A stretch of 64,000 bases of DNA from Sesamum alatum (lineage: Eukaryota > Streptophyta > Magnoliopsida > Lamiales > Pedaliaceae). The stretch is from positions 10,478,001 through 10,542,000 of the forward strand of contig JACGWO010000003.1 in NCBI GenBank assembly GCA_034509735.1. Reading direction: 5' to 3'. The first letter of the stretch is position 1; each line of letters starts with the position of its first letter. Of this stretch, positions 22,034 through 32,737 are shown piece by piece. Position numbers and translations under genes: made by a program. Under the pieces are notes generated by a model. It did no database searches and had not been told where the DNA came from. It worked only from the letters and a program-made list of their open reading frames with translations.

Positions 22034-22627
22034 GAAAAGAGAGTGGAAGAAGGAGTATTGTGATTGAGATGATGATGATAGTCATGGCCGGCTAAGCTCA
22101 TTGAGTGATGCACTCCAGGTTGGATAAGCAGGGCCTTAAGAAAATAACTAAAATGCCTCTATTATGTCTTGAGTTAATATCTTATTGTAGCTATATATAG
22201 ACCGAAAGGCTATACTTATTAAGTAGGCAGCTCATTCCTTGCCACACACGTTTCAGGAGATAGGTCGCACGGATTAATACCATTTGATCTTGAGCCGTGC
22301 CGTGACACTGAATAGGTGGGTCAACCGTGACATCAGAGGTGGAAGTTTTTGGGTTATGTAATTAAAATATCATAGTATTGTAGAGTTTGTTTTAAGATTT
22401 TGGACAGTTGGACGTTGGTTATCTTTTTCTTAAGTTATGTACATTAGTGGGAAGTATATATGTAAGGTTTTGGCGATGTTGATTATCTCAGGTCGTATAT
22501 ATATATATATATATGTTATAATGGTAAGATATAATCTATATTGCATTATGGAATGAGTTGGAATTAGGAAAAAAGATTATTAATTAGTGGTAACGAGGTG
22601 TAGTAAAGTAGGGCGTCTTACATTAGG

Positions 22628-22639
22628 TGGTATCAGAGC
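22628..22639 (+). other. Primer-binding site after the H LTR
   Basis: TGGTATCAGAGC, initiator tRNA-Met type. Its presence right of the LTR shows that this LTR served as a 5' LTR for the short internal piece that follows. Confidence 0.85.
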
Positions 22640-22707
22640 AGGTCTAAATTTCTAAGGTGATCAGTTGGCTATGAGATGTGTCTAATGACTGAATTGTCTA
22701 ATATAGG

Positions 22708-22919
22708 ATGGCTTCTTAAGCTGCACGTGCTGACTCAGTTGCTGGTAGGGAAGCGTCAGGGGAGTCCGAAGAGGGCTCTATTGCACCTGCGAGTGCAGGT
22801 GGGGTGGAGATAGGTCGTGAGGGTGTTGGTGTTGATGCTCCTATTCCTCCCGGTGGTGCTCCATCGGTGAGGCTACCACCAAAATTTGCACAGATTCTTA
22901 AGATGGCCCTCCAGGCCAT
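22708..22919 (+). pseudogene. gag: Start of a second H gag, truncated
   Basis: ATG 22708 with a TAA at the fourth codon. Beyond it the Gag N-terminus is readable and repeats the region at 15603-15700 (GVDAPIPPGGAPS, then LPPKFAQILKMALQA). It stops at 22919, replaced by copia LTR sequence of E. Confidence 0.8.
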
Positions 22920-23632
22920 AGCATACCTAAGATACAGGCGCGATGTACAGGCGAAAGCGCTACTGTTAGGGCTGTGACAAGAGACAGATCCTCTTTTGGA
23001 ATCTACTGCCACGCTGCACATCTTGACTACACTAGATAGGACTTATGACTACTTAGTAACTACAACTTGGTAATCTCTCACCATACCTAAGATACAGGCA
23101 CGGTGTGCAGGTGAAAACAATAATCCCTCAAGTCTAAGGATCAACTTGTACCGTTGGAACCGAGAACTCAAGTCATACCTAACTGACCCTACTCAAGGTC
23201 CTCCGTAAGACGGTTCCCGCGAGTCACCTCAGTCAGCTGCCACCTAGGTAGCTGACCAACTAACACTGCATTGACGAGCCTCCTCACCTGTCGATGGAAC
23301 ACGACAGCAGATGCTTAGTGCAAGTCTCAAGTGGATTCTCGATACCTTTTCTCGAGATTCCTTGACTTGGAGATTTTTCGACTAATCCGGCGAAACTGAT
23401 TTCATGAACCTATCATCCAATGCGTAGTTCCAATTTTCCGAAATGTGATTTCAGTCTGTAGGCTGTGTTTGTGCAGTGAACAGTTATAAAGCAGTAAAGT
23501 GAACACAGATAAAGTATGCGCCAAATGAATTTTCACTTTCTTATTCATCACAGTTTATTAAAACTCTGAAATTGTTTAGACATAGGTTAAATTTGGCTAA
23601 TCAAATTGGCTTCATAGTTACCTATTCTAACA
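22920..23632 (-). repeat. E 3' LTR, partial and rearranged
   Basis: Reverse LTR whose start (TGTTAGAATAGG, reversed at 23621-23632) abuts a PPT. Only about the first 700 bp of LTR are present. A segment near 22922-22955 repeats sequence found again at about 23082-23115, out of normal order. Confidence 0.8.
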
Positions 23633-26600
23633 ATCTCCCACTTGACCTTAAATCCAATTGCTCAGATGTCTAATCCCCATCTTCTCAAGATGTTGCGTAT
23701 GAGCAGTTTGCGACATAGGCTTTGTCAGCGGATCTGTTGTGTTGTCTGCTGAGCTGACTCGGTCCATCCGGACATCACCTCTTCTTACCATTTCCTTCAG
23801 ATGGTGGTAGCGTCTAAGAATGTGCTTGGATCGGTGATAGGATCTCGGTTCCTTTGCTTGCTCTATGGCTCCGTTATTATCGCAGAAGATAACTATGGGT
23901 TCTGCAATGCTAGGCACCACTCCCAACTCTTGGATGTAGTTTCTCATCCAAACCGCTTCGTTGGCAGCTTCTGAAGCTGCTATGTAATCGGCCTTAGTGG
24001 TGGACCCAGCCGTGGTTACTTGCGTGGAACTTTTCCATGCTACCACGCCTCCATTGAGCATGAACACATAACCTGACTGAGACTTGGCATCGTCGTCATC
24101 TACCTGGAACCTAGCATCGCTAAAGCCTTCCAGGATCAGCTCTCCATTGCCATAGACCAAGAACATTTCTTTATTCCTCCTCAGGTACTTAAGGATGCTC
24201 TTGACTGTATTCCAATATGCCTCCCCTGCACAAGACTGATATCTGCTCGTTACACTTAAGGCGCAAACAATGTCAGGCCTCGTGCAGTGGACGGCATATG
24301 GGATGCTTCCTACGGCAAAAACATAGGGGATGCCTTTCATCCATTCAAGGTCTTCATTAGTCTTAGGAGACTGTTTCTTGGACAAATTGATCCCATGCCT
24401 CATGGGAAGGAAACCTCGTTTGGAGTTCTCCATGTGAAATCTTTTCAGGATTTTCTCCATATACGAGTTTTGGGTTAGCCCAACATTCTTCTAAATCTGT
24501 CCATGACGATCTAGATGCCAAGAATGTAGGAGGTTTCACCCAAATCCTTCATGGAAAATTGAGTGGATAACCATACTTTTGTGTTACTCAAAATTCTAAC
24601 ATCATTTGGACAGATTTAGAAGAATGTTGGGACTAACCCAAATCCTTCATGGAAAATTGAGTGGATAACCATGCTTTTGTGTTACTCAAAATTCTAACAT
24701 CATTACCTATGAGTAGAATGTCGTCCACATAAAGCACTAGGAACACTACGGAGCTCCCACTGACCTTCTTGTATATGCAAAGGGTTGGATTTGTTCTTGA
24801 TGAAGTCGTAACCTCGTATGACTTCATCGAAGCAAATGTTCCAGCTCCGGGATGCTTGTTTGAGGCCATAGATGGACTTCTGGAGACGACAGGCTTTCTG
24901 CTCTTCTCCGGCGACCGTGAATCCTTCTGGCTGATCCATGTAGATGTCCTCCTCAACGAAACCATTGAGAAAAGCCGTTTTCACGTCCATCTGCCATGTC
25001 TCATAGTCATACCATGCTGCTATGGCCAGCAGGATTCGAATGCACTTAGCCATGGCTACCGGCGAATAGGTATCCTCAAAGTCGACCCCGGGTCATTGAG
25101 TGTACCCTTTTGGCACTAGCCTAGCTTTGAAGGTTGTAACTTCTCCATCAGTGCTAAGTTTGCGCTTATAGACTAATTTACACCCAATTGGTTTAATGCC
25201 TTTGGGTAGGTCAACAAGTGTCCAGACTTAGTTCTCACTCATGGAGTCCATTTCGATTTTCATGGCCTCAAGCCATTTTCCCGAGTTGATGTCAAGCATC
25301 GCATCCCCATAAGTTTCTGGATCCTTATCCAATTGGACAGATTTAGAAGAATGTTGGGACTAACCCAAATCCTTCATGGAAAATTGAGTGGATAACCATG
25401 CTTTTGTGTTACTCAAAATTCTAACATCATTACCTATGAGTAGAATGTCGTCCACATAAAGCACTAGGAACACTACGGAGCTCCCACTGACCTTCTTGTA
25501 TATGCAAAGGGTTGGATTTGTTCTTGATGAAGTCGTAACCTCGTATGACTTCATCGAAGCAAATGTTCCAGCTCCGGGATGCTTGTTTGAGGCCATAGAT
25601 GGACTTCTGGAGACGACAGGCTTTCTGCTCTTCTCCGGCGACCGTGAATCCTTCTGGCTGATCCATGTAGATGTCCTCCTCAACGAAACCATTGAGAAAA
25701 GCCGTTTTCACGTCCATCTGCCATGTCTCATAGTCAAACCATGCTGCTATGGCCAGCAGGATTCGAATGCACTTAGCCATGGCTACCGGCGAATAGGTAT
25801 CCTCAAAGTCGACCCGGGTCATTGAGTGTACCCTTTTGGCACTAGCCTAGCTTTGAAGGTTGTAACTTCTCCATCAGTGCTAAGTTTGCGCTTATAGACT
25901 AATTTACACCCAATTGGTTTAATGCCTTTGGGTGGGTCAACAAGTGTCCAGACTTAGTTCTCACTCATGGAGTCCATTTCGATTTTCATGGCCTCAAGCC
26001 ATTTTCCCGAGTTGATGTCAAGCATCGCATCCCCATAAGTTTCTGGATCCTTATCCAATTGGACAGATTTAGAAGAATGTTGGGACTAACCCAAATCCTT
26101 CATGGAAAATTGAGTGGATAACCATGCTTTTGTGTTACTCAAAATTCTAACATCATTACCTATGAGTAGAATGTCGTCCACATAAAGCACTAGGAACACT
26201 ACGGAGCTCCCACTGACCTTCTTGTATATGCAAAGGGTTGGATTTGTTCTTGATGAAGTCGTAACCTCGTATGACTTCATCGAAGCAAATGTTCCAGCTC
26301 CGGGATGCTTGTTTGAGGCCATAGATGGACTTCTGGAGACGACAGGCTTTCTGCTCTTCTCCGCCGACCGTGAATCCTTCTGGCTGATCCATGTAGATGT
26401 CCTCCTCAACGAAACCATTGAGAAAAGCCGTTTTCACGTCCATCTGCCATGTCTCATAGTCATACCATGCTGCTATGGCCAGCAGGATTCGAATGCACTT
26501 AGCCATGGCTACTGGCGAATAGGTATCCTCAAAGTCGACCCCGGGTCATTGAGTGTACCCTTTTGGCACTAGCCTAGCTTTGAAGGTTGTAACTTCTCCA

Positions 26601-29600
26601 TCAGTGCTAAGTTTGCGCTTATAGACTAATTTACACCCAATTGGTTTAATGCCTTTGGGTGGGTCAACAAGTGTCCAGACTTAGTTCTCACTCATGGAGT
26701 CCATTTCGATTTTCATGGCCTCAAGCCATTTTCCCGAGTTGATGTCAAGCATCGCATCCCCATAAGTTTCTGGATCCTTATCCAATTGGACAGATTTAGA
26801 AGAATGTTGGGACTAACCCAAATCCTTCATGGAAAATTGAGTGGATAACCATGCTTTTGTGTTACTCAAAATTCTAACATCATTACCTATGAGTAGAATG
26901 TCGTCCACATAAAGCACTAGGAACACTACGGAGCTCCCACTGACCTTCTTGTATATGCAAAGGGTTGGATTTGTTCTTGATGAAGTCGTAACCTCGTATG
27001 ACTTCATCGAAGCAAATGTTCCAGCTCCGGGATGCTTGTTTGAGGCCATAGATGGACTTCTGGAGACGACAGGCTTTCTGCTCTTCTCCGGCGACCGTGA
27101 ATCCTTCTGGCTGATCCATGTAGATGTCCTCCTCAATGAAACCATTGAGAAAAGCCGTTTTCACGTCCATCTGCCATGTCTCATAGTCATACCATGCTGC
27201 TATGGCCAGCAGGATTCGAATGCACTTAGCCATGGCTACCGGCGAATAGGTATCCTCAAAGTCGACCCCGGGTCATTGAGTGTACCCTTTTGGCACTAGC
27301 CTAGCTTTGAAGGTTGTAACTTCTCCATCAGTGCTAAGTTTGCGCTTATAGACTAATTTACACCCAATTGGTTTAATGCCTTTGGGTGGGTCAACAAGTG
27401 TCCAGACTTAGTTCTCACTCATGGAGTCCATTTCGATTTTCATGGCCTCAAGCCATTTTCCCGAGTTGATGTCAAGCATCGCATCCCCATAAGTTTCTGG
27501 ATCCTTATCCAATTGACTGGTCACGCTTAGAAAGCTATACCTCACGGGAGGGCGAGGCACTCTAGCTTACCTACGGAGGATGGGAACATCAGTGGCGACT
27601 GTGGGCGCAGACAATACAGGAGCTAGCAGTTCAGGTACCGGGGTTGGTTCTTCCTGAGGTTGTTCGGCATGCCTGGCATGCTGAACTTCTCGAGGTTGCT
27701 CAACCTGTTGGGTATATTCGCCTGAAACCTCTGGGTGAGGTATCCGCAGCTATTGGGATGGATGATTGATTTGTCTCACTGGACTACTCAAGGATCAGTT
27801 CATCATTTTGGACACCTTCTGAAAATCCTTGTTCCAAGAATACTGCATTCCTTGAAACGAACACTTTTATTCCAAGGGGTCATAGAAATAATAACCTGCA
27901 GTTTCTTTACGGTATCCAACAAACCAACACAAACTAGACTTTGATTCTAGCTTGTCTCCCACGAGCGTCTTGATGTATGCAGGGCTACCCACACTTTCAA
28001 GTAGTTGTAGGATGTAGGCTTGCCGTGTCATATCTCATATGGTGTTTGGGTCACTGCACTGGTCGGCGCTAAGTTCAACAACTTGGCCGCGGTTTCCAAT
28101 GCATAGCCCCAAAAAGACAAGGGCAACTTGCTAAAACTTATCATGGATTGGACCATGTCTAACAAGGTTCGATTCCTCCTTTTAGAGACCCCATTTAATT
28201 GTGGTGTCCCGGGAGGTGTCCATTTAGAGATTATAGCATTTTCTTTGAGATAATTAAGGAACTCAGTACTAAGGTATTCTCCGCCTCGGTCTGACCGTAG
28301 GGCTTTAATTTTGCAGCCAGTTTCATTCTCGACTTCAAGTCTGAATTCTTTAAACCCCTCAAGAGCTTCAGACTTGTACCTCATTAGGTAAACATAACCA
28401 TACCGTGAATGATCATCGGTGAAGGTTATGAAGTAGGAGAATCCACCTCGGGCCTGCATCCTTAGTGGTCCACATACGTCTGTATGGACCAAGTCCAATA
28501 GACCTGTGGCAAGCCTGCTTTGTCCTACAAAGGGCTTCTTGGTCATTTTTCCTCTAAGACAGGATTCACAAGTTGGTAAATTACTCAAGTCCCCAACCTC
28601 TAGGTTCTTTGAGTCTACGAATTTCTTCATCCTATCTTGGGAGATATGACCTAGCCTTGCATGCCACAGCTATGCGTTCCCATCATTATCTATTTTACGT
28701 TTGTGCTGAGTGTTTAGAACGAAATTGTTTGTGGTAAGACATAGAGACCGTTATTAAGCGTACCAAGCAGATGAGTAATTCCACCCTTCATCAAACAAAA
28801 GAAATTTTTATTGATTGAAAACTCATAACCTCTATTGTCTAACAATGGAATGGAAATGATGTTTCTAATCATGCTAGGTACGTAATAAACTTGCTCTAAT
28901 TCTATATTAATATGATCACTAAATACTAAGGTGGCGGATCCTATTACTTCTGCCGAGATGGCCTTGCCATTTCCAAGCTTTAGGACTATTTCACCGCTAC
29001 TCAATTTTCTGCTTCTTTTCAACACTTGCAAATCGTTGCAAATGTGAGCTCCACGGTCGGTATCTAATACCCAAAAGGCAGCATTAGTAACCATATTAGC
29101 CTCAATCAAAAAAATACCTTTCTTGGAGAGGAGTTTGGGGCAATCCCTCTTCTAATGCCCTTTCTCACGGCAATGAATACATATGTCATTCGCCCTCGAC
29201 TTTTGCTTTGAGTCAACCTTCCTTTTCCCTTTGCCTTTCCCCACCTTGGCAATGGGAACACTCTTAGTGTTGGTAGCAGCTTTGCCGGCTTTTCCCTTTC
29301 CCTTCTTCCTTTTCCAACGTCCGGCACCCTTGCCTTTCATCTTGAAAGTCGAAGCCTCTCCAAACAATACCGATGGCACAGACTTTCTGGTCGTTGCCTC
29401 GTATTGCACCAACATATTAATTAACTCATGGATACCCTTCTCAAGAGTGTTTATGTTGTAGTTAACAATGAATTGGTCGAAGGAGGGTGGGAGTGACTGA
29501 AGGATCACATCAATGTATGTCTCGTTATCGAGCCCTACTTTGAGGTCTTCGAGATTTTCCACCAAGGTAAGCATCTTGACGCCATGCTCATGTATAGAGG

Positions 29601-29620
29601 ACCCTTCAGTCATTTTAGTT
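23633..29620 (-). pseudogene. gag-pol: E: copia gag-pol pseudogene with amplified RT segment
   Basis: Reads right to left: C-terminal half of Gag (29613-29152, starting at MTEGSS), protease (29109-28714; LDTDRG in place of LDTGCG, so the active-site glycine is lost), integrase (28630-28028), linker, four tandem RT units (27512-24606), then RT end and RNase H (24478-23648). The last part is an open 270-codon frame, but where element A has TTADSTTEAEY this copy has TTAGSTTKADY, so catalytic acidic residues are altered. The N-terminal Gag, leader and 5' LTR are missing; the copy ends against a fragment of F2. Confidence 0.9.
24606..27512 (-). repeat. Four tandem copies of a 727-bp RT segment
   Basis: Units 24606-25332, 25333-26058, 26059-26785 and 26786-27512. 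The second is one base shorter (one C lost in the GACCCCGGG site). I see only a handful of other differences. Each unit runs, in sense, from the start of the RT region (LDKDPETYG) to FSMKDLG, with YVDD present. Shared stops such as TAG after SEN in each unit show that the gene was dead before amplification. Confidence 0.95.
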
Positions 29621-29806
29621 CTAAAATGTCATGGAGAATTTTCGTGAGTTACGGTTTGTGTTTTAGTGATTCCTAATGCCTTGAATTCATCCATGAATCA
29701 CGACATTACACACTTAAACACATGGAACACCATTTCTACTCCCACTGATCACCTACGTCGTTTAAGACTGAGTCATGCTCCATATGAGCTCGTCAAAACG
29801 AATATT
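29621..29806 (-). mobile_element. Left remnant of F2 (copia RT fragment)
   Basis: About 186 bp closely matching 59854-60044 in element F. Read in reverse, NIRFDELIR marks the RT palm segment equivalent to NIRFDEVIR in element A. It lies between truncated E and the truncated 5' LTR of C. Confidence 0.7.
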
Positions 29807-30505
29807 CGAAAATGGGTACCGAGATTCCCCTTGAGACTTGCACTAAGCATCTGCTGTCGTATTTCATCGACGAGTGACGAAGGTCGTCTAATCAGTGTTA
29901 GTGGGTTAGCCTGCTGGGGAGCGGCTGACTGAGGTGACTAACCGTCTTACGGAGGACCTTGAGTAGGGTTGGCTAGGTATGACGTGTGTCCCCGGTTCCA
30001 ACAGTACCGGCCAAGTCCTTTGACTTGAGGAACTGCTGAGTTTACCTGTTTATCAAGGCTGTATCTTAGATATGGTGAGAGATTGCCAAGAAGCACTTGA
30101 ATAGTCAGAAGCCATGTCTAGTGCAGCTCCGGTGCACAGAGTGACAGTAGTTTCTAAGAAAGGATCTATCATCTGTCAAAAGGTATTGATAGTTGAGTCT
30201 CACATATGCTCTATGTCTTGTCCCTAAAAATCTGTGGCCACAGTAACTGAACAGAAAGGAAGGTTTCCCTTGCGGCGTTTAGTAAAGGACAGACCGACAC
30301 TTATGTCCAAAATGGGTACCTGCATTTTCTGTGCCCTAGACCCTAAGTGGTGATACCGTAGACAGAAGGACAAATGTACGGTTAGAGCCTAAATGTTTTC
30401 ATTTTACGTATAAAGCATGTTTAAATTCTGTAATTTAAATTTATACCGCGCTTCCGCATTCGCGCTATTTCCCGGGACGATCCATACGCCTATTACAGGC
30501 TTTCA
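29807..30505 (+). repeat. C 5' LTR, truncated and internally deleted
   Basis: Begins about 280 bp into the LTR. At about 30400 it jumps from GAGCCTAAATG to TTTACGTATAAAGC, losing about 1 kb that contains the promoter. Ends TTTCA before the PBS. Confidence 0.85.
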
Positions 30506-30506
30506 G

Positions 30507-30518
30507 TGGTATCAGAGC
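30507..30518 (+). other. Primer-binding site of C
   Basis: TGGTATCAGAGC, one base after the LTR end. Confidence 0.9.
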
Positions 30519-31527
30519 CCGATTCGGTGTATAGGCCTAGGGTTTTGTGTACGTTATGAGCATGAAAAACGTGTTTAGCATGTTTTAATTAATTCTTGAT
30601 ATTATTATTACTATTAAAGCATGTCGTTTTTTCTTGCTTTCAATTCGTATGATTTTTGGTATGTTGGAATTTTTCTGTTTTTCTTGGGAAACGGGGGCAA
30701 AAGTCGAACGAAACGGAGAAACGCAGCATGCGGCCTGCCGGAGGCTGGCGGCGCGCGGCCGTGCGCACAGGCGAGGCAGACGCGCGCAGGGAGAGGAGCC
30801 TGCGCGCGGCCACCTGCGCATGGCTGCCCGCAGTCAGGCCAGCCGGGGTAGCGCGCGCCAGGCCAACAGGCTAGGGTTCCTATGCGCCCGGACGCGCGGC
30901 CAGAGAGGCCGCGCGCGAGCGCGCGCACGCACGCAGACGGAGGCGTGCTGGAAGTGCCACGCGTGCGCTCGCAGACGATGGTGTCTGTGCGCGCGCGCCA
31001 GCAAAGCACATGCGTAGGGTTGGCGGCCGCCAGACTGGCGCGCGCAGGCTAAAGAACATTATTTTCGGAGGTTAAATTTATTGGATTTGGAATCCCGGGG
31101 ATAACTTACCTACAAATAATGAGGAAGGGTCTTCCTAAAATGGGAAAAAATATTATTGTCAACGGTTGTACCATATTTTTCATACGTGACGCATTTATTT
31201 TATCTTGGATTAATGTGATTGGTAATCATGGAATATTAGCATGTATTTAATGTGATTGGATCATGTGATTATGTGCGTTGGATGGAAATGGATGATCACG
31301 AGCCCTAGACCGAATGTATGGTTTAATTTTTTTACGTTTGGCCTGTGTGCCTCTTTTTCTGCTTTCTCCTTCTCCCCTTCTAGTTGCCTTGGAATAATAA
31401 GGCATTTTTTCTCCCTCCTTATGTACTCCCCCCGGGTTTTCGCTGGGGTTTCTATTTTTACATATGTAATGAGAGTAGAATAGGAGTGAGGTTTTAATTT
31501 TATGTATGGTGGAGAAGAAGGAAGTTC
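30519..31527 (+). other. C leader, left part, with GC-rich module
   Basis: GC-rich CGCG island at about 30723-31055 with an inverted repeat near 30785-30815, then the shared leader up to the D insertion (GGAAGTTC). Short frames on both strands here are compositional. Confidence 0.8.
31523..31527. other. Target-site duplication of D, left
   Basis: AGTTC, repeated at 38099-38103 immediately after D. Confidence 0.9.
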
Positions 31528-32721
31528 TGAAAGAAATCGGTAGATCGTCCCGGGAAATTGCGCGAATGCGGAAGTGCGATATAAAATAACGTACAAAAAT
31601 TAAAACATGCTTTAAATAATTAAAGAACACGCTCAAGGGGTGTACCCTTGAGATTCCCGGGCGTTCGGTGTATCTCATGATCATATAACATGTAAAGAAA
31701 TCATGGAGGCCATAGAGTTGAAAATAAAGAGAGACGAAAAAATAAAACGAGACCTACCCGTTGTAGTTTTCGTCTTCAACGGCTACACGCGTTGTTCCCC
31801 GTTTTGCACCGAGATCTCGTTCTTGAGACCCTCCAAATCGTGACACACGATCCACCCACGTATCTTGTACGCCGTGCTAGCAACAAACAAGTATTTATTT
31901 TGGAGTGGATGAATCCACGACACGTTATCAATTAACGGTATTGATTCATCAATGTTCTAGTGTTCCAAGAACAAAAGAACAAGAAAATAATTTCTTGTAG
32001 AGAGAGAGGGGGCGGACGAGAGGTAAGGAGGGGAGAGACGAGTGTGTGTTGTGTGTGTGTTGGAATTTTCATCATCCTTCAATTGTTGGAGGCTAGAGGT
32101 TTATATAGAGGAGGAGTTTAATCCTCTTTAAACTCCAACTCTAAGAACTCTAATTTGACTAGGATTTGACCTAGTCAAAGTCCTAGTCAAACTAGGGTTT
32201 GACCTAGTAAAACCAATCCTAGCCTTCCATCTCCCCTTTCCATCCCGGGAATACACGTCATACCTTGTTGACCATACTCAAGGTCCTCCGTAAGACGGTT
32301 CCCGCGAGTCACCTCATTCAGCTGCTTCCTAGCATGCTGACCCACTAACACTGCTTAGACGACCTTCGTCACCCGTCGATGAAATACGACAACAGATGCT
32401 TAGTGCAAGTCTCAAAGGGAATCCCGGTACCCATTTTCGGGATTCCTTGACTTGGAGATTTCCGGACTGATTCGGTAAGACTGATTTCATGGACCTACCT
32501 CCCAGCGTAGTCCCAGTCCCCGAAATCGATTCTCAGTCCGTGGGCTTTGTTTGCGTAGTGAACAGAAATGTGAATGCAGATATAAGTGAACGTAAACAAA
32601 GTATTGCCATATGAATTTTCACGTCTTTATTCATAAATGTTTTTATCAAATACCAAAAATTGACTAGACATAGGTTACATATTCCTGCCAAAATTGGCTT
32701 ACATGGTCACCTATTCTAACA
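31528..32721 (-). repeat. D 3' LTR, internally deleted (1194 bp)
   Basis: Both ends are present; the middle is missing at about 32246, where CCATC joins CCGGGAATAC. The matching bases in the other D LTR lie about 800 bp apart (about 36680 and 37470). Retains TATA and TTGAC/GTCAA repeats (about 32146-32215). Confidence 0.88.
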
Positions 32722-32737
32722 ATCTCCCCCTTGACCT

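Larger units (their letters stand above)
20356..22622 (+). repeat. H LTR (about 2267 bp)
   Basis: Starts TGTGACGTTCG after the PPT and ends CGTCTTACA five bases before a PBS. AT-rich with several simple repeats; no gene. There is only this one LTR, so no age can be estimated. Confidence 0.82.
15603..22919 (+). mobile_element. H: degenerate Ty3/gypsy chromovirus, internal-LTR-internal
   Basis: Order: gag (5' end missing), protease, RT, RNase H, integrase, chromodomain, PPT, LTR (20356-22622), PBS (22628), then the start of a second gag that stops at 22919. The two gag pieces overlap by about 95 bp with several differences. No left LTR is present. This fits two elements sharing one LTR, truncated at both ends. 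The pol order RT-RNase H-integrase and the C-terminal chromodomain suggest Tekay/Del. Confidence 0.85.

Noticed and set aside
21889..22113. Ser/His-rich small protein
   Set aside because: Produced by a 42-bp tandem duplication in the H LTR; no homologous frame elsewhere.
24606..27512. CRISPR-like or gene-cluster reading of the repeat array
   Set aside because: Units are direct 727-bp RT copies with no spacers; this is a tandem duplication in a plant retroelement.
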